33,041 bases of DNA from Nocardiopsis listeri NBRC 13360 (GCF_001570765.1 NZ_BCSH01000083.1:1-33041), one strand, 5' to 3'. Shown: positions 16,865 through 26,274, counted from the stretch's first letter. Program-made: numbers and translations. The notes: generated by a model not told the origin, from the letters alone.

Positions 16865-18430
16865 CTATTCCTCACTCATGTGCCGGTCCAGGGCCGGGAT
16901 CCAACCGCCCTCGCGCAGGGCGTCCATCACCGCGGCCACGGACTCGGCCGGGTCGGCGTCCACGGTGTCGACCACCAGGTCGGCGTCGGTCGGCACCTCA
17001 TAGGGGTCGGAGATCCCGGTGAACTCGGGGATCGTCCCGGCGCGCGCCTGGGCGTACAGGCCCTTGCGGTCGCGCTCCTCGCACACCTCCAACGGGGTGG
17101 CCACGTGCACCAGGAAGAAGTCACCGAACTCCTCCACCATGGCACGCACCTCCGCCCGACCGGTCTCGTAGGGAGCGATCGGCGCGCACACCGCGACCCC
17201 GCCATGGCGGGTGATCTCCGAGGCCACGTAACCGATCCGACGGATGTTGAGCTCCCGGTCCTCCCGGGAGAACGTCAACCCCTTGGACAGCATCCGGCGC
17301 ACCACGTCGCCGTCGAGCAGGGTCACCGAACGCCCCGCCCGCCGGATTCCATCGGACACCCCTCGGGCGATGGTGGACTTGCCCGACCCCGACAGACCGG
17401 TGAACAACAGGGTGAGACCGCGCTTGGTACGCGCCGGGCGCAACCGGGCCAGCTCCGCGCCGACCCGGGCCGGGGTGAGCCACGCCGGCAGCTCACGCCC
17501 ATGCGCCAGCTCCGACTCCACCTCGTCGTCGGAGGGCTCCTTTAGCGCTCGCGCCGGGTCCACGTGCGTGAACGGCTTCCACAGCCCCTCCTCGGAGTCG
17601 TATCGCCACGGCTCGGGGTCCAGGACCGTCAGCGGTGGACGCAACGCCATCACCCGCTCGATCTCCGGTCCCCGTCCACCCGACTCGGCCAGCATGTGGG
17701 TGGCGCCATAGGCGGCGGCGACGTGCGCGGCCAGAGCCGTGTCCCGTTCGCTCCAGGCACCGCCGACCACTCCGGCGGCGCGCGCCCGTGAGCGGGGCAA
17801 GGTCACGACCACGAACGAGCTGCGCGGCGGCAACAGGGGTTCGGCGGCCAGCACCGCGGTGGCGAGTCCCTCCTCCTCCAAGGGGGCGTCGACCACCACG
17901 ATCACCCCGGCCCGTTCACCACCGCGCGCCAACGCGTCGGCCTCGGCCCGGATCTGGTGCAGCGCCCGATGGTGCAACGGACGGTCGGTGACCACCGCGA
18001 GCAACGCTCGGGCCTCGGACCCTTCCAGCTCGCTCTGCGCACGCACCTCCGCCGGGGTGGCGCGCAGCTCGCGCAACACCCCGTAGGTCGCCGGGCGCAG
18101 CATCGTCACGTCACCGGCCAGGCGGTGGACTCCCCCCTCCTCCCAGTGCTCGCGCACCTCCAGCCCGGCCAACGGCGCGCCTTCGAGGTCGGTGAGCGTG
18201 AGCGACTTCTCACCGGCCAACTCCTCGGGAACCTCCAAGGTGACCGGAACCGGCCAAGGCCGTCCATCGGGCAGCCGCCCACTCCGTGAGACCGACTCCA
18301 CCTCGTCCCGGGTCATGAAACCCGGGAACGGGTACGCCCCGCTGAGAATGAGCTCCAAGTGGGCGAGCCCATCCGGACCTGGGGCGAAGACCGGGGCTTG
18401 CCGACTCCCGTGCCTGTGGCCACTCACCAC
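16865..18430 (-). CDS. Adenylylsulfate kinase with N-terminal degenerate ATP sulfurylase region
   Basis: A 521-residue two-part protein. Residues ~335-515 are an intact APS kinase: P-loop GLSGSGKST (345-353), LLDGDVVRRML (371-381), FSREDRELNIRRIGYVA (387-403), APIAPY (416-421); it makes PAPS from APS. Residues ~20-330 follow the ATP sulfurylase layout (PUA-like LELILSGAYPFPGFMT; TPAEVRA; AAYGATHML; GRELPAWLTPARVGAELARL), but the catalytic QxRNPxHxxH is replaced by VTDRPLHHRALHQ (148-159), and HPxVG and GRDHAG are missing. The first part is probably a pseudoenzyme. GTG 18430 has AGGGAGGA upstream. mazG abuts its stop. No other sulfate-assimilation genes lie nearby. Confidence 0.85.
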   Translation of the reverse strand: MVSGHRHGSRQAPVFAPGPDGLAHLELILSGAYPFPGFMTRDEVESVSRSGRLPDGRPWPVPVTLEVPEELAGEKSLTLTDLEGAPLAGLEVREHWEEGGVHRLAGDVTMLRPATYGVLRELRATPAEVRAQSELEGSEARALLAVVTDRPLHHRALHQIRAEADALARGGERAGVIVVVDAPLEEEGLATAVLAAEPLLPPRSSFVVVTLPRSRARAAGVVGGAWSERDTALAAHVAAAYGATHMLAESGGRGPEIERVMALRPPLTVLDPEPWRYDSEEGLWKPFTHVDPARALKEPSDDEVESELAHGRELPAWLTPARVGAELARLRPARTKRGLTLLFTGLSGSGKSTIARGVSDGIRRAGRSVTLLDGDVVRRMLSKGLTFSREDRELNIRRIGYVASEITRHGGVAVCAPIAPYETGRAEVRAMVEEFGDFFLVHVATPLEVCEERDRKGLYAQARAGTIPEFTGISDPYEVPTDADLVVDTVDADPAESVAAVMDALREGGWIPALDRHMSEE

Positions 18431-18607
18431 GCGCGTCCTCCCTCTGCCATGGTCGCGATCCCACCCAGCGTAGTCCCGCGCCCTCCACCGACACGGCGCC
18501 GAGGTGCTCTGACCGGGAAGAGTCCGAGCTCATCGGGTGTTGCGAACAGGGAAGGCCGAAGACGGCCGGACCCGCGCACTCGTCCCGCGCGCCATCGGCG
18601 AACTGGA

Positions 18608-18613
18608 TAAGCT
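18608..18613 (+). promoter_or_regulatory. Candidate -10 for mfd
   Basis: TAAGCT (TANNNT) lies about 95 bp before the mfd ATG in the 278-bp gap divergent from the APS kinase gene. No convincing -35 is seen. Nothing else in 18431-18708 is supported. Confidence 0.25.
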
Positions 18614-18708
18614 GAGCGGAGAACGGGTGGCGCGAATCCACCCGACCCACGGCCGCCCGACTCACGTGCGGCCCGATCGTGCCTGGACGGATCCACTTCA
18701 GGGGACCC

Positions 18709-21700
18709 ATGGCCGTGACCGTCTCCGCCACCGCACGTACCTCTCCACTTTCTGGTGCTATGAGCCTCATTGGACTTCTCGCCGACGTCTCCCGGGACCC
18801 GGCACTGCACAGCGCGATCGAGACCGCCCGCGGCGGCCGCGATCCCCATCTCGACCTCGTCGCCCCGGCGGCCCTGCGCCCCTTCATGGTGGGCGCACTG
18901 GCCGCCGACGCGCCGGTGGGCGCCGCACGACCGGTGCTCGCCATCACCGCGACCGAACGTGAGGCCGCCGACCTGACCGACGCCCTGGGCTCACTGCTGC
19001 CCACGGACTCGGTCGCGCTCTTCCCCGCGTGGGAGACGCTTCCGCACGAGCGGCTCTCCCCTCGTTCGGACACCGTCGGCCGACGCCTGGCGGTCCTGCG
19101 ACGATTGGCCCACCCCGACCCCTCGGACCCGCTCACCGCACCCCTTCGGGTGGTCGTTGCGCCGGTCCGGAGCGTCCTGCAACCACTGGTCGCGGGGCTG
19201 GGCGACCTCGAACCGGTCCGTATCCGGACCGGTGACGAGGTGCCCCTGGAAGAGGTCGTCACCTCCCTGACCAACACCGGCTACGCCCGCGTGGACCTGG
19301 TCGAGAAGCGCGGCGACATGGCCGTGCGCGGCGGCATCCTCGACGTCTTCCCACCCACCGAGGAACATCCGCTCCGGCTGGAGTTCTGGGGCGACACCGT
19401 CGAGGACATCCGTTACTTCCAGGTCGCCGACCAGCGATCCATCACCCCCGGCGAGGAGGGCGCGGGCCCCGGAGACGGCGCCTTCTCCGGGCTGTTCGCG
19501 CCGCCCTGCCGGGAGTTGCTGCTCACCGAAACCGTCCGCGAACGCGCACGCGCCCTGGCCGAGGAACACCCCTCCCTGGCGGAGATCCTCACCAAGATCG
19601 CCGACGGAGTGGCCGTGGAGGGCATGGAGGCGTTCGCGCCCGTGCTCGCCCAGAGCATGGAACCGTTCTTCACCTACATGCCGAAGAACGCCATGGTGGT
19701 GGGCTGCGACCCCGAGCGCATCCGTACCCGCGCCCTGGAACTGGAGGCCACCAGCGCCGAGTTCCTGGACGCGTCCTGGATCAACGCCGCATCCGGCGGC
19801 GAGGCCCCCATCGACCTGGGCGAGTCGGCGTACATGTCGATCTCCGAACTGCGCACCATCGCCGACGACCGGGAACTCCCCTGGTGGGGACTGACCCCGT
19901 TCGCCGCCGGTGAGGACCGCACCGCCGAGGAGGACGACGCGGTGATGGTGGGCGCGGTGCCCGCCGACAGCTACCGCGGCGACACCGAGCGCGCCCTGGC
20001 CGACATCAAGGGCTGGCTGCACGACAACTGGAGCGTCGTGCTGGTCACCCAGGGGCAGGGGCCGGCCGAACGACTCGTCGCGATGCTGCGCGACGCCGGG
20101 TTGGGCGCGGCCCTGACCGGCGACCTGGTCGAGGCCCCCAAGGAGGCCATCGCCACCGTCACCACCGGCCTGGTCGACCACGGTTTCCTACTGCGGTCGG
20201 TGCACACGGTGGTGCTCACCGAGACCGACCTGGTGGGCCAGAAGTCCTCCACCCGGGACATGCGACGCATGCCCAGTCGACGCAAGGGCACCGTCGACCC
20301 ACTCCAGCTCAAGCCCGGCGACCACGTCGTGCACGAACAGCACGGCGTGGGCCGCTACCTGGAGATGGTCAGCCGCCAGATCCAGGGCGCCACCCGCGAA
20401 TACCTGCTCATCGAGTACGCGCCCTCCAAGCGCGGACAACCCGGTGACCGCCTCTTCGTGCCCACCGAACAGCTCGGCGAGGTCACCCGGTACGTGGGCG
20501 GCGAGGCACCCACCCTGTCCAAGATGGGCGGAGCCGAGTGGAGCAAGGCCAAGAGCCGGGCCCGCAAGGTCGTCCGGGAGATCGCCGGCGACCTCATCCG
20601 CCTGTACTCGGCCCGTCAGGCCTCGCCCGGGCACGCGTTCGGTCAGGACACCCCTTGGCAGCGTGAGCTGGAGGACGCCTTCCCCTACGTGGAGACGCCC
20701 GACCAGCTGGCCGCCATCGACGAGGTCAAGAAGGACATGGGCAAGTCGGTCCCGATGGACCGGCTGATCTGCGGTGACGTGGGCTACGGCAAGACCGAGG
20801 TCGCGGTGCGCGCCGCGTTCAAGGCGGTCCAGGACGGCAAGCAGGTCGCCGTGCTGGTGCCCACCACCCTGCTGGTCCAGCAGCACATGTCCACGTTCAC
20901 CGAGCGCTACGCGTCCTTCCCCGTCACGGTCAAACCGATGTCGCGCTTCCAGACCGACGGCGAGGTGGAGCTGACCCGCGAGGGGCTGCGCAGCGGCGAG
21001 ATCGACGTGGTCATCGGCACCCACCGCCTGCTGTCGCAGGAGACCCGGTTCAAGGACCTCGGGCTGGTCATCATCGACGAGGAGCAGCGCTTCGGCGTCG
21101 AGCACAAGGAGTCCCTCAAACGGCTGCGCACCCAGGTGGACGTACTGGCCATGTCGGCCACACCCATCCCCCGCACCCTGGAGATGGGTCTGACCGGCAT
21201 CCGCGAGATGACCACCATCCTCACCCCGCCCGAGGAACGCCACCCGGTGCTCACCTTCGTGGGCCCCTACGAGGACAAGCAGATCACCGCGGCGATCCGA
21301 CGCGAACTGATGCGCGAGGGCCAGGTGTTCTTCGTGCACAACCGGGTGGCGTCCATCGACAAGGTGGCCGCGTCCATCCAACGTCTGGTGCCCGAGGCAC
21401 GAGTGGCCTACGCGCACGGTCAGATGAACGAGCAGCAGCTCGAACGGGTCATGGTGGACTTCTGGGAGAAGAACTTCGACGTGCTGGTCTCCACGACCAT
21501 CGTCGAGTCCGGCCTGGACGTGCCCAACGCCAACACCCTCATCATCGACCGCGCCGACACCTACGGGCTCTCCCAGCTGCACCAGCTGCGCGGCCGGGTG
21601 GGTCGTGGCCGCGAACGCGCCTACGCGTACTTCCTGTACCCGCCGGAGAAGCCGCTCAGCGAGACCGCCTACGAGCGGTTGGCGACGGTGGCCCAGCACA

Positions 21701-22362
21701 CCGAGACGGGTGCCGGCATGTACGTGGCGATGAAGGACCTGGAGATCCGGGGCGCCGGCAACATCCTGGGCGCCGAACAGTCCGGGACCATCGCGGGCGT
21801 GGGCTTCGACCTGTACATGCGCATGGTCGGTGAGGCCGTCGCCGAGCTCAAGGGCGACCCCACCGCCGCGGAAGAGGTCGAGACCAAGGTCGAGCTGCCC
21901 ATCAACGCGCACATCCCGCACGACTACGTGCCGGGAGAGCGGCTGCGGTTGCAGTCCTACAAACGCATCGCGAGCGTTTCCGACGAGGCCGACATCCTCG
22001 CCGCCCACGAGGAGCTCACCGACCGCTACGGCCCACCGCCCCAGCCGGTGGACAACCTCATGGCGGTGGCCCGGTTCCGGGTGCTGGCCAAGTCCGCGGG
22101 GTTGGCCGACGTGGTCATGCAGGGCAACCAGATCCGGTTCTCACCGGTGGAACTGCGCGAGTCCCAGGAGCTGAGGCTGCGCCGTATGTACCCCAGGTCG
22201 ATCCGCAAGGAGGCCACCAGGACCCTCCTGGTCCCGGTCCCCAAGGCCGGTGGGATCGGTGGCAAGCCACTGCGCGACCTGGAACTGCTCAAGTGGTGCA
22301 CCGACCTGGTGAACGCCATCTTCGAACCGGACAAGCGCCGGGCCCGGACCAAGGGCGAGTAG
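18709..22362 (+). CDS. mfd: Transcription-repair coupling factor Mfd
   Basis: A 1217-residue DNA translocase that removes RNA polymerase stalled at lesions and recruits UvrA. The UvrB-like N-terminal part carries PHERLSPRSDTVGRRLAVLRRL and the LVEKRGDMAVRGGILDVFPP block. The RNAP-interacting domain (about 534-607) has LKPGDHVVHEQHGVGRYLEM. The helicase core has Walker A GDVGYGKTE (689-697), DEEQ (790-793), SATPIPRTLEMGLTGIRE, and LRGRVGRGRERAYAYFLYP; the TRCF domain ends the protein. ATG 18709 has AGGGGA just upstream (short spacing). ATG 18760, giving MSLIGLLADV, is nearer to the usual homologous N-terminus but has no SD. It converges with the next gene, 14 bp between stops. Confidence 0.96.
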   Translation: MAVTVSATARTSPLSGAMSLIGLLADVSRDPALHSAIETARGGRDPHLDLVAPAALRPFMVGALAADAPVGAARPVLAITATEREAADLTDALGSLLPTDSVALFPAWETLPHERLSPRSDTVGRRLAVLRRLAHPDPSDPLTAPLRVVVAPVRSVLQPLVAGLGDLEPVRIRTGDEVPLEEVVTSLTNTGYARVDLVEKRGDMAVRGGILDVFPPTEEHPLRLEFWGDTVEDIRYFQVADQRSITPGEEGAGPGDGAFSGLFAPPCRELLLTETVRERARALAEEHPSLAEILTKIADGVAVEGMEAFAPVLAQSMEPFFTYMPKNAMVVGCDPERIRTRALELEATSAEFLDASWINAASGGEAPIDLGESAYMSISELRTIADDRELPWWGLTPFAAGEDRTAEEDDAVMVGAVPADSYRGDTERALADIKGWLHDNWSVVLVTQGQGPAERLVAMLRDAGLGAALTGDLVEAPKEAIATVTTGLVDHGFLLRSVHTVVLTETDLVGQKSSTRDMRRMPSRRKGTVDPLQLKPGDHVVHEQHGVGRYLEMVSRQIQGATREYLLIEYAPSKRGQPGDRLFVPTEQLGEVTRYVGGEAPTLSKMGGAEWSKAKSRARKVVREIAGDLIRLYSARQASPGHAFGQDTPWQRELEDAFPYVETPDQLAAIDEVKKDMGKSVPMDRLICGDVGYGKTEVAVRAAFKAVQDGKQVAVLVPTTLLVQQHMSTFTERYASFPVTVKPMSRFQTDGEVELTREGLRSGEIDVVIGTHRLLSQETRFKDLGLVIIDEEQRFGVEHKESLKRLRTQVDVLAMSATPIPRTLEMGLTGIREMTTILTPPEERHPVLTFVGPYEDKQITAAIRRELMREGQVFFVHNRVASIDKVAASIQRLVPEARVAYAHGQMNEQQLERVMVDFWEKNFDVLVSTTIVESGLDVPNANTLIIDRADTYGLSQLHQLRGRVGRGRERAYAYFLYPPEKPLSETAYERLATVAQHTETGAGMYVAMKDLEIRGAGNILGAEQSGTIAGVGFDLYMRMVGEAVAELKGDPTAAEEVETKVELPINAHIPHDYVPGERLRLQSYKRIASVSDEADILAAHEELTDRYGPPPQPVDNLMAVARFRVLAKSAGLADVVMQGNQIRFSPVELRESQELRLRRMYPRSIRKEATRTLLVPVPKAGGIGGKPLRDLELLKWCTDLVNAIFEPDKRRARTKGE

Positions 22363-22376
22363 CCGCCGAGGGAGGG

Positions 22377-23918
22377 TCACCGTTCTCGGGGGCCCTCCAG
22401 GTCGGCGATGATGCGATCCAACAGGTCACAAGTGTCCCGGGCCGGGGCCAGGGTGTTCATGTGGCCCTGGAGCGGCGATATCGGGGTGGCCCTTCGGACC
22501 GCACGGACCAGGGAGAGGAACTCCTCGACGTGCTCGGTGCCCTTCAGCACCTGGCTCGCGTGCAGGAGCCAAGGCCCCGGCCCCTGGCGTTCCCACAGGT
22601 TCCGAACCGCCCTCATGAGGGGTCCCGTCTCTCCGGTGTACTCGGCCAGGCGCAAGGACTCGAAGTGACCGATGTTCCCGTGTACGTGGTTGTGCCGGAA
22701 TCCGCGGAAGGCGGACGGATACTTGGCGAACTCGGCCGCCCGACGAATCTCTTCGAGCGAGCGCGTGTCCTTGGTCTTCTCCGAATGTCGTATCAGCCGC
22801 GTCCGCTCCTCGGTCACCTCGACCGGACGGCCCGTCTGCTCACGAGCAGGTTCGCGGACAGCGGGCGACAGGGCCGACACCCCTGGGCGAGAGCGGGGGT
22901 ATCGGTCGTACAGCAGCCTCGCGGCGGACAGGACATCCTCACCCCGCGTCATCAGCTCGGTCAGGAGCACCACGTGAAGTTCGGGGTCGTCTCGCATGAC
23001 CAGCGCCTCCAAGGAGGGTTCCCTCCCCTCCCAGAACCATTCCGAGCTCAGGTACCCGGCCCTTTCCCCCCACCCTTCCAACACGGTCGCGGTGGCCGTC
23101 TCGTTCCAGGGCAGTCCTTTCCAGGCCGACACCCAGAGCGCGCCGACACGCACGTCCCAAGGTTCCTCCTCCGACAGGTGGGAGGTCACCCAGGACGGAT
23201 CCTCGGGATCGACCAGAACGGCCGCCAGTAGGGCGTCACGTCGAAGCCGAGGGTCGGCGTCGGCATCGGCCAGAACGGCGCGCAGCGCGGTCGCGAGCCG
23301 GACGGGGGCGTCTCCGATCGCGCGAATGTCGGCGGGAACACGCGGCCACGGACTTTCGGGAGTGCGGCCCACCGGGTCGATCAGCCCCGGAGGTACGACA
23401 TCGACCTCGGGCACCGTGAAGGTGCCGTAGGCCTCCGTCCACAGGTCGTCCCGAGCGGTGATCCCCCACATCATCGTCCCCAGGTTCCCCACCATGCCGA
23501 CCAGCCATTCCATGGTTTCGGCGGGCCGGGCCCACAGGAGATCGACGACGTCGTCGATCCTCGACAACAACGCCCGACGTAGTTCGGCGGTGGGGTGGCA
23601 GATCTGGGAGAGGCTCAGATTGTAGAGGACCTCGGCGATCTCGGGCGCGGCGGGCGGGTCGGGTTCCCGGAGCAACCCCAACAGGAAAGGCAGGAAGCGC
23701 GCAGCGTTCGAGTGGTGCGGTTGAACCGGCTCGTAGGTCATCGCGTCGTTGAGCAGGTCGTCCAGGTGAATGGCGGTCCGCCGCGCCACGGCCGGGTCCG
23801 CGTCCACCAGCCGGACCATGAGCTCCGTCGGGTCCTCCTCCGTTCCGCCCGGGTGGCCGAACGGGGTCCAATCAACGTCGTGGAGGCCGGCCAGGGCCGG
23901 GTGGAGGGGGGTGGTCAT
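22377..23918 (-). CDS. Unrecognised helical-repeat (HEAT-like) protein
   Basis: A 513-residue soluble protein. No catalytic motif is recognised. The sequence alternates amphipathic helices with short turns, as in ELMVRLVDADPAVARRTAIHLDDLLND, FLPFLLGLLREP, ELRRALLSRIDDVVDLLWARP and VRLATALRAVLADADADPRLRRDALLAAVLVDPED, which suggests HEAT/ARM-like repeats across about residues 25-330. A C-terminal region (about 380-510) is more irregular and charged. HEAT proteins are usually binding scaffolds. ATG 23918 has AGGAA at fair spacing; ATG 23939 is an alternative just 2 bp from the upstream stop. It follows the DUF6350-like gene closely and is probably cotranscribed. It converges with mfd. Function is unknown. 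Confidence 0.75.
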   Translation of the reverse strand: MTTPLHPALAGLHDVDWTPFGHPGGTEEDPTELMVRLVDADPAVARRTAIHLDDLLNDAMTYEPVQPHHSNAARFLPFLLGLLREPDPPAAPEIAEVLYNLSLSQICHPTAELRRALLSRIDDVVDLLWARPAETMEWLVGMVGNLGTMMWGITARDDLWTEAYGTFTVPEVDVVPPGLIDPVGRTPESPWPRVPADIRAIGDAPVRLATALRAVLADADADPRLRRDALLAAVLVDPEDPSWVTSHLSEEEPWDVRVGALWVSAWKGLPWNETATATVLEGWGERAGYLSSEWFWEGREPSLEALVMRDDPELHVVLLTELMTRGEDVLSAARLLYDRYPRSRPGVSALSPAVREPAREQTGRPVEVTEERTRLIRHSEKTKDTRSLEEIRRAAEFAKYPSAFRGFRHNHVHGNIGHFESLRLAEYTGETGPLMRAVRNLWERQGPGPWLLHASQVLKGTEHVEEFLSLVRAVRRATPISPLQGHMNTLAPARDTCDLLDRIIADLEGPRER

Positions 23919-23941
23919 CGGTTCCTGGATCTCCCTCATGC

Positions 23942-25600
23942 TCAGTCTCGTCGGTCGAGTTCCTCCGAAGAGGCCTCGTAGGTGATGCCGTACAGCTCCT
24001 CCTCGGAGACCTCCTCCTCCACGTCACCGCCGCGCCGCCACCACGACCGCGACTCCTTCTCCGCGCGACGTTGTTCGCGCAGTTCCCTGCGGGCGTCCTT
24101 GCGCGCCCGCCGCTCGGTGGAACGGTCGGCGCGACGGGCCTTACGTACCCTCTTCAGTTCCTCGCGACGTTCGGCGATGGTGGGCTCGACAACCTCACCG
24201 GCCTCGGTGGCCTCGGACTCCTCCTCGCGGGGTCGCAACGGGGTGACCGTCGCCAGCCCCTTACCGCTGGGCACGTCATGGGGCAGTTCCACCACCGGCA
24301 TCGATGGTTCTGGAGCGCGTTCGGCCTTGGCCTCCACCCGGCGGGCGACCACCGAACGATTCAGCCTGCGCGTGTACCACCAGTTGGCGATCCACGCCGC
24401 CACCGCCGCGGCCACCCCCACCTCCAAGGCGGCTACCAACCCCACCTGCCAGGCCGAAGGACCCACCTCCGCCAGGCGCTGAGTGCCCAACGAACCACCG
24501 GCGGCACCGGCCAGAGCCGCGCACAGGATCCCCGTGGTCACCCCGCACACGAACCCCCACAGCGGCGCCGCCTCGCTCACCACGTCCGGGGCGTGGCGTT
24601 GGGTCACCACACCGCCGAGCGCCCCCGCCACGAACGGCACCACCAAAGCCACCAAGGACAACATCGGGGCCGCGCCGTTGGACGGCAACGCGGCGAGCAT
24701 CGGCAACGCGGGCAGTGGCCCCACCGAAACACCCGTCGGCGCCACCAGCGTCTCGGCTCCCACCGCGAAGCCCGGGCCGAGCGCGTAACAGACCGCGAAG
24801 ATCACCGCGTTGGGCAGGTAGGCCAGCTGGACGATGAACAACAGCAGACCCCCGACCAGGCCGGGGGCGAGGGAGGCGGTGACCGCCAGCACCTCGTCGT
24901 AGCTCATCGCCAACGCCGCCAGGAACAACAGCAGACCGCCGGCGAGCAGGGTCCCCGAGGACGCCAACATCCCCACCAGCAGCGAACGGCTACGGGCCGG
25001 CATCAGGTCGAGCAGGTCGCCCGCGGCCACGCCCTTGTCCCTCATGAGCTGGCGCAGCACCCCCAGACCACCGGCCGAGAACGCGATCACGAACCCCATC
25101 AGCAACGCTCGCGGCATGCTCGGTTCCACCGCGTCCGTGTGCGCCAGCAACGCGAGCGTGCCCGCGATCGCCGCGTAGGGACCCGCGATCGCCAGGGCCG
25201 CCCGGTGCACGTGCCGCAGCCGTTCGATCTCGCAGTTGCGGGCCAACCACCGACCGAACCGGTACAGCAGCATCCCGGGCAGCAGCACCAATCCCATCGG
25301 CAGCAGACTGATCTGTCCCTCCAAGATGGTGAAGGACACGTGGTGGCCCACCAACCAGGCCAGGACCGCGCTGCGCAGCAGGTCGGCGATGTCCTCGCCG
25401 AAGGTGTCGTGCGGTGCCGCCACCCAACCGACCATGGTGAAGGTGACGATCACCGCCAGGCCGATGCCGGCGGCCGACGCGGCGGCGATCCCACCGGTCG
25501 AGTAGACCGGGCGGGGCGCGCCCGGAGCCGTGGAGGCCGCGGGCGCGGAGCCGGACTTGGACGGGCGCCCTTTGTCGGGGGGTGATGCTGGCGTACTCAC
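23942..25600 (-). CDS. DUF6350-like polytopic membrane protein
   Basis: About 552 residues. After a Pro/Ser/Lys-rich N-terminal tail, roughly ten to twelve hydrophobic helices fill the first ~390 residues, beginning with STGGIAAASAAGIGLAVIVTFTMVGWVAAPHD. The remaining ~150 residues are cytoplasmic, highly charged and Arg/Glu-rich (ERREELKRVRKARRADRSTERRARKDARRELREQRRAEKESRS), probably a long helix, ending in EEVSEEELYG. The pattern fits the actinobacterial DUF6350 family, whose function is unknown; in many actinomycetes it sits near purine or succinyl-CoA synthetase genes. GTG 25600 is used as start, with ATG 25639 also possible; neither has an SD. sucCD lie just upstream on the same strand, beyond the DUF1707 gene. 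Confidence 0.8.
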   Translation of the reverse strand: MSTPASPPDKGRPSKSGSAPAASTAPGAPRPVYSTGGIAAASAAGIGLAVIVTFTMVGWVAAPHDTFGEDIADLLRSAVLAWLVGHHVSFTILEGQISLLPMGLVLLPGMLLYRFGRWLARNCEIERLRHVHRAALAIAGPYAAIAGTLALLAHTDAVEPSMPRALLMGFVIAFSAGGLGVLRQLMRDKGVAAGDLLDLMPARSRSLLVGMLASSGTLLAGGLLLFLAALAMSYDEVLAVTASLAPGLVGGLLLFIVQLAYLPNAVIFAVCYALGPGFAVGAETLVAPTGVSVGPLPALPMLAALPSNGAAPMLSLVALVVPFVAGALGGVVTQRHAPDVVSEAAPLWGFVCGVTTGILCAALAGAAGGSLGTQRLAEVGPSAWQVGLVAALEVGVAAAVAAWIANWWYTRRLNRSVVARRVEAKAERAPEPSMPVVELPHDVPSGKGLATVTPLRPREEESEATEAGEVVEPTIAERREELKRVRKARRADRSTERRARKDARRELREQRRAEKESRSWWRRGGDVEEEVSEEELYGITYEASSEELDRRD

Positions 25601-25673
25601 CCGACTTATGCTGCCAGGGACCGGAATGCTCCGCGGCATCCGGCTCGCGCGTGTCGTGTCCGCGTCAGGAGCC

Positions 25674-25707
25674 GGGAACGGGGAACGAACGAGATACGTC
25701 GTAAGAT
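25674..25707 (+). promoter_or_regulatory. Candidate ECF-sigma promoter for the DUF1707 gene
   Basis: GGGAAC (25674-25679), a 17-nt spacer, and CGTC (25697-25700) match the cell-envelope-stress ECF pattern (GGAAC-N16/17-CGTC-like). A sigma70-type -10 TAAGAT lies at 25702-25707. Either would start transcription about 25-30 nt before the start codon. Confidence 0.45.
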
Positions 25708-25738
25708 CATGAGCCCCCTCCCCGCTCGAAGGACGATG

Positions 25739-26245
25739 ATGTCAGAGCCCGCCCCGGACCACCCCTACCGTCTCTCGGACTCCGAACGCGACGAGGCCCT
25801 GGACCGACTGCGCACGGCGCTACAGGACGGGCGGTTGGACCTGGACGAACACGAGCGGCGCACCAACGAGACCCTGCACGCGGTCACCAACACCGACCTG
25901 GTCCCGCTCTTCGACGACCTACCCGGCGCGCTCCGACCCAGCGCCATCGACGGACCGAAGGAGACGGCTCCGGCCCCCGCGCCGCGCCCCGAGGGCGACG
26001 TGGCCGAGGTGGCCGAGACGGAGGAGAAGAAGGGCGAGAAGGACGGCCCCAACGTCAACGGGTTGGTCATCTGGGGCGGCGTCATCTTCGTCATCTGGGG
26101 GATCCCCGCCATCGCCTACGGAGGTACGAGCTCCCTCATCGGATGGCTGATCTTCCTGCTGCTGTTCATGGTGCCCGCGGTCACCGTCGCGACCGTCCAG
26201 GGCATCCGCAAGAGGTCGGACGGACCGCCCGGGATCGAAGAGTAG
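25739..26245 (+). CDS. DUF1707 domain-containing membrane protein
   Basis: A 168-residue protein. Residues ~8-60 (YRLSDSERDEALDRLRTALQDGRLDLDEHERRTNETLHAVTNTDLVPLFDDLPG) are a DUF1707 domain, a short helical module often found at the N-terminus of actinobacterial membrane proteins and regulators. A charged linker (EVAETEEKKGEKDG) leads to two transmembrane helices separated by a short loop (VIWGGVIFVIWGIPAIAY and SLIGWLIFLLLFMVPAVTVATV), so the domain faces the cytoplasm. ATG 25739 is preferred over 25736 and 25709 because AAGGA (25729-25733) lies 5 nt before it. Molecular function is unknown; membrane stress or envelope roles are suggested only by the upstream ECF-like promoter. Confidence 0.85.
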   Translation: MSEPAPDHPYRLSDSERDEALDRLRTALQDGRLDLDEHERRTNETLHAVTNTDLVPLFDDLPGALRPSAIDGPKETAPAPAPRPEGDVAEVAETEEKKGEKDGPNVNGLVIWGGVIFVIWGIPAIAYGGTSSLIGWLIFLLLFMVPAVTVATVQGIRKRSDGPPGIEE

Positions 26246-26274
26246 GTCCGCAGGGGTCCGCCCCGCACACGAAA

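Noticed and set aside
20188..22008. 606-codon minus-strand frame opposite mfd
   Set aside because: Antisense shadow of a clearly conserved mfd helicase core.
24071..25585. 504-codon plus-strand frame opposite the DUF6350-like gene
   Set aside because: Gln/Arg/His-rich shadow translation with no domain; the minus strand codes transmembrane helices.
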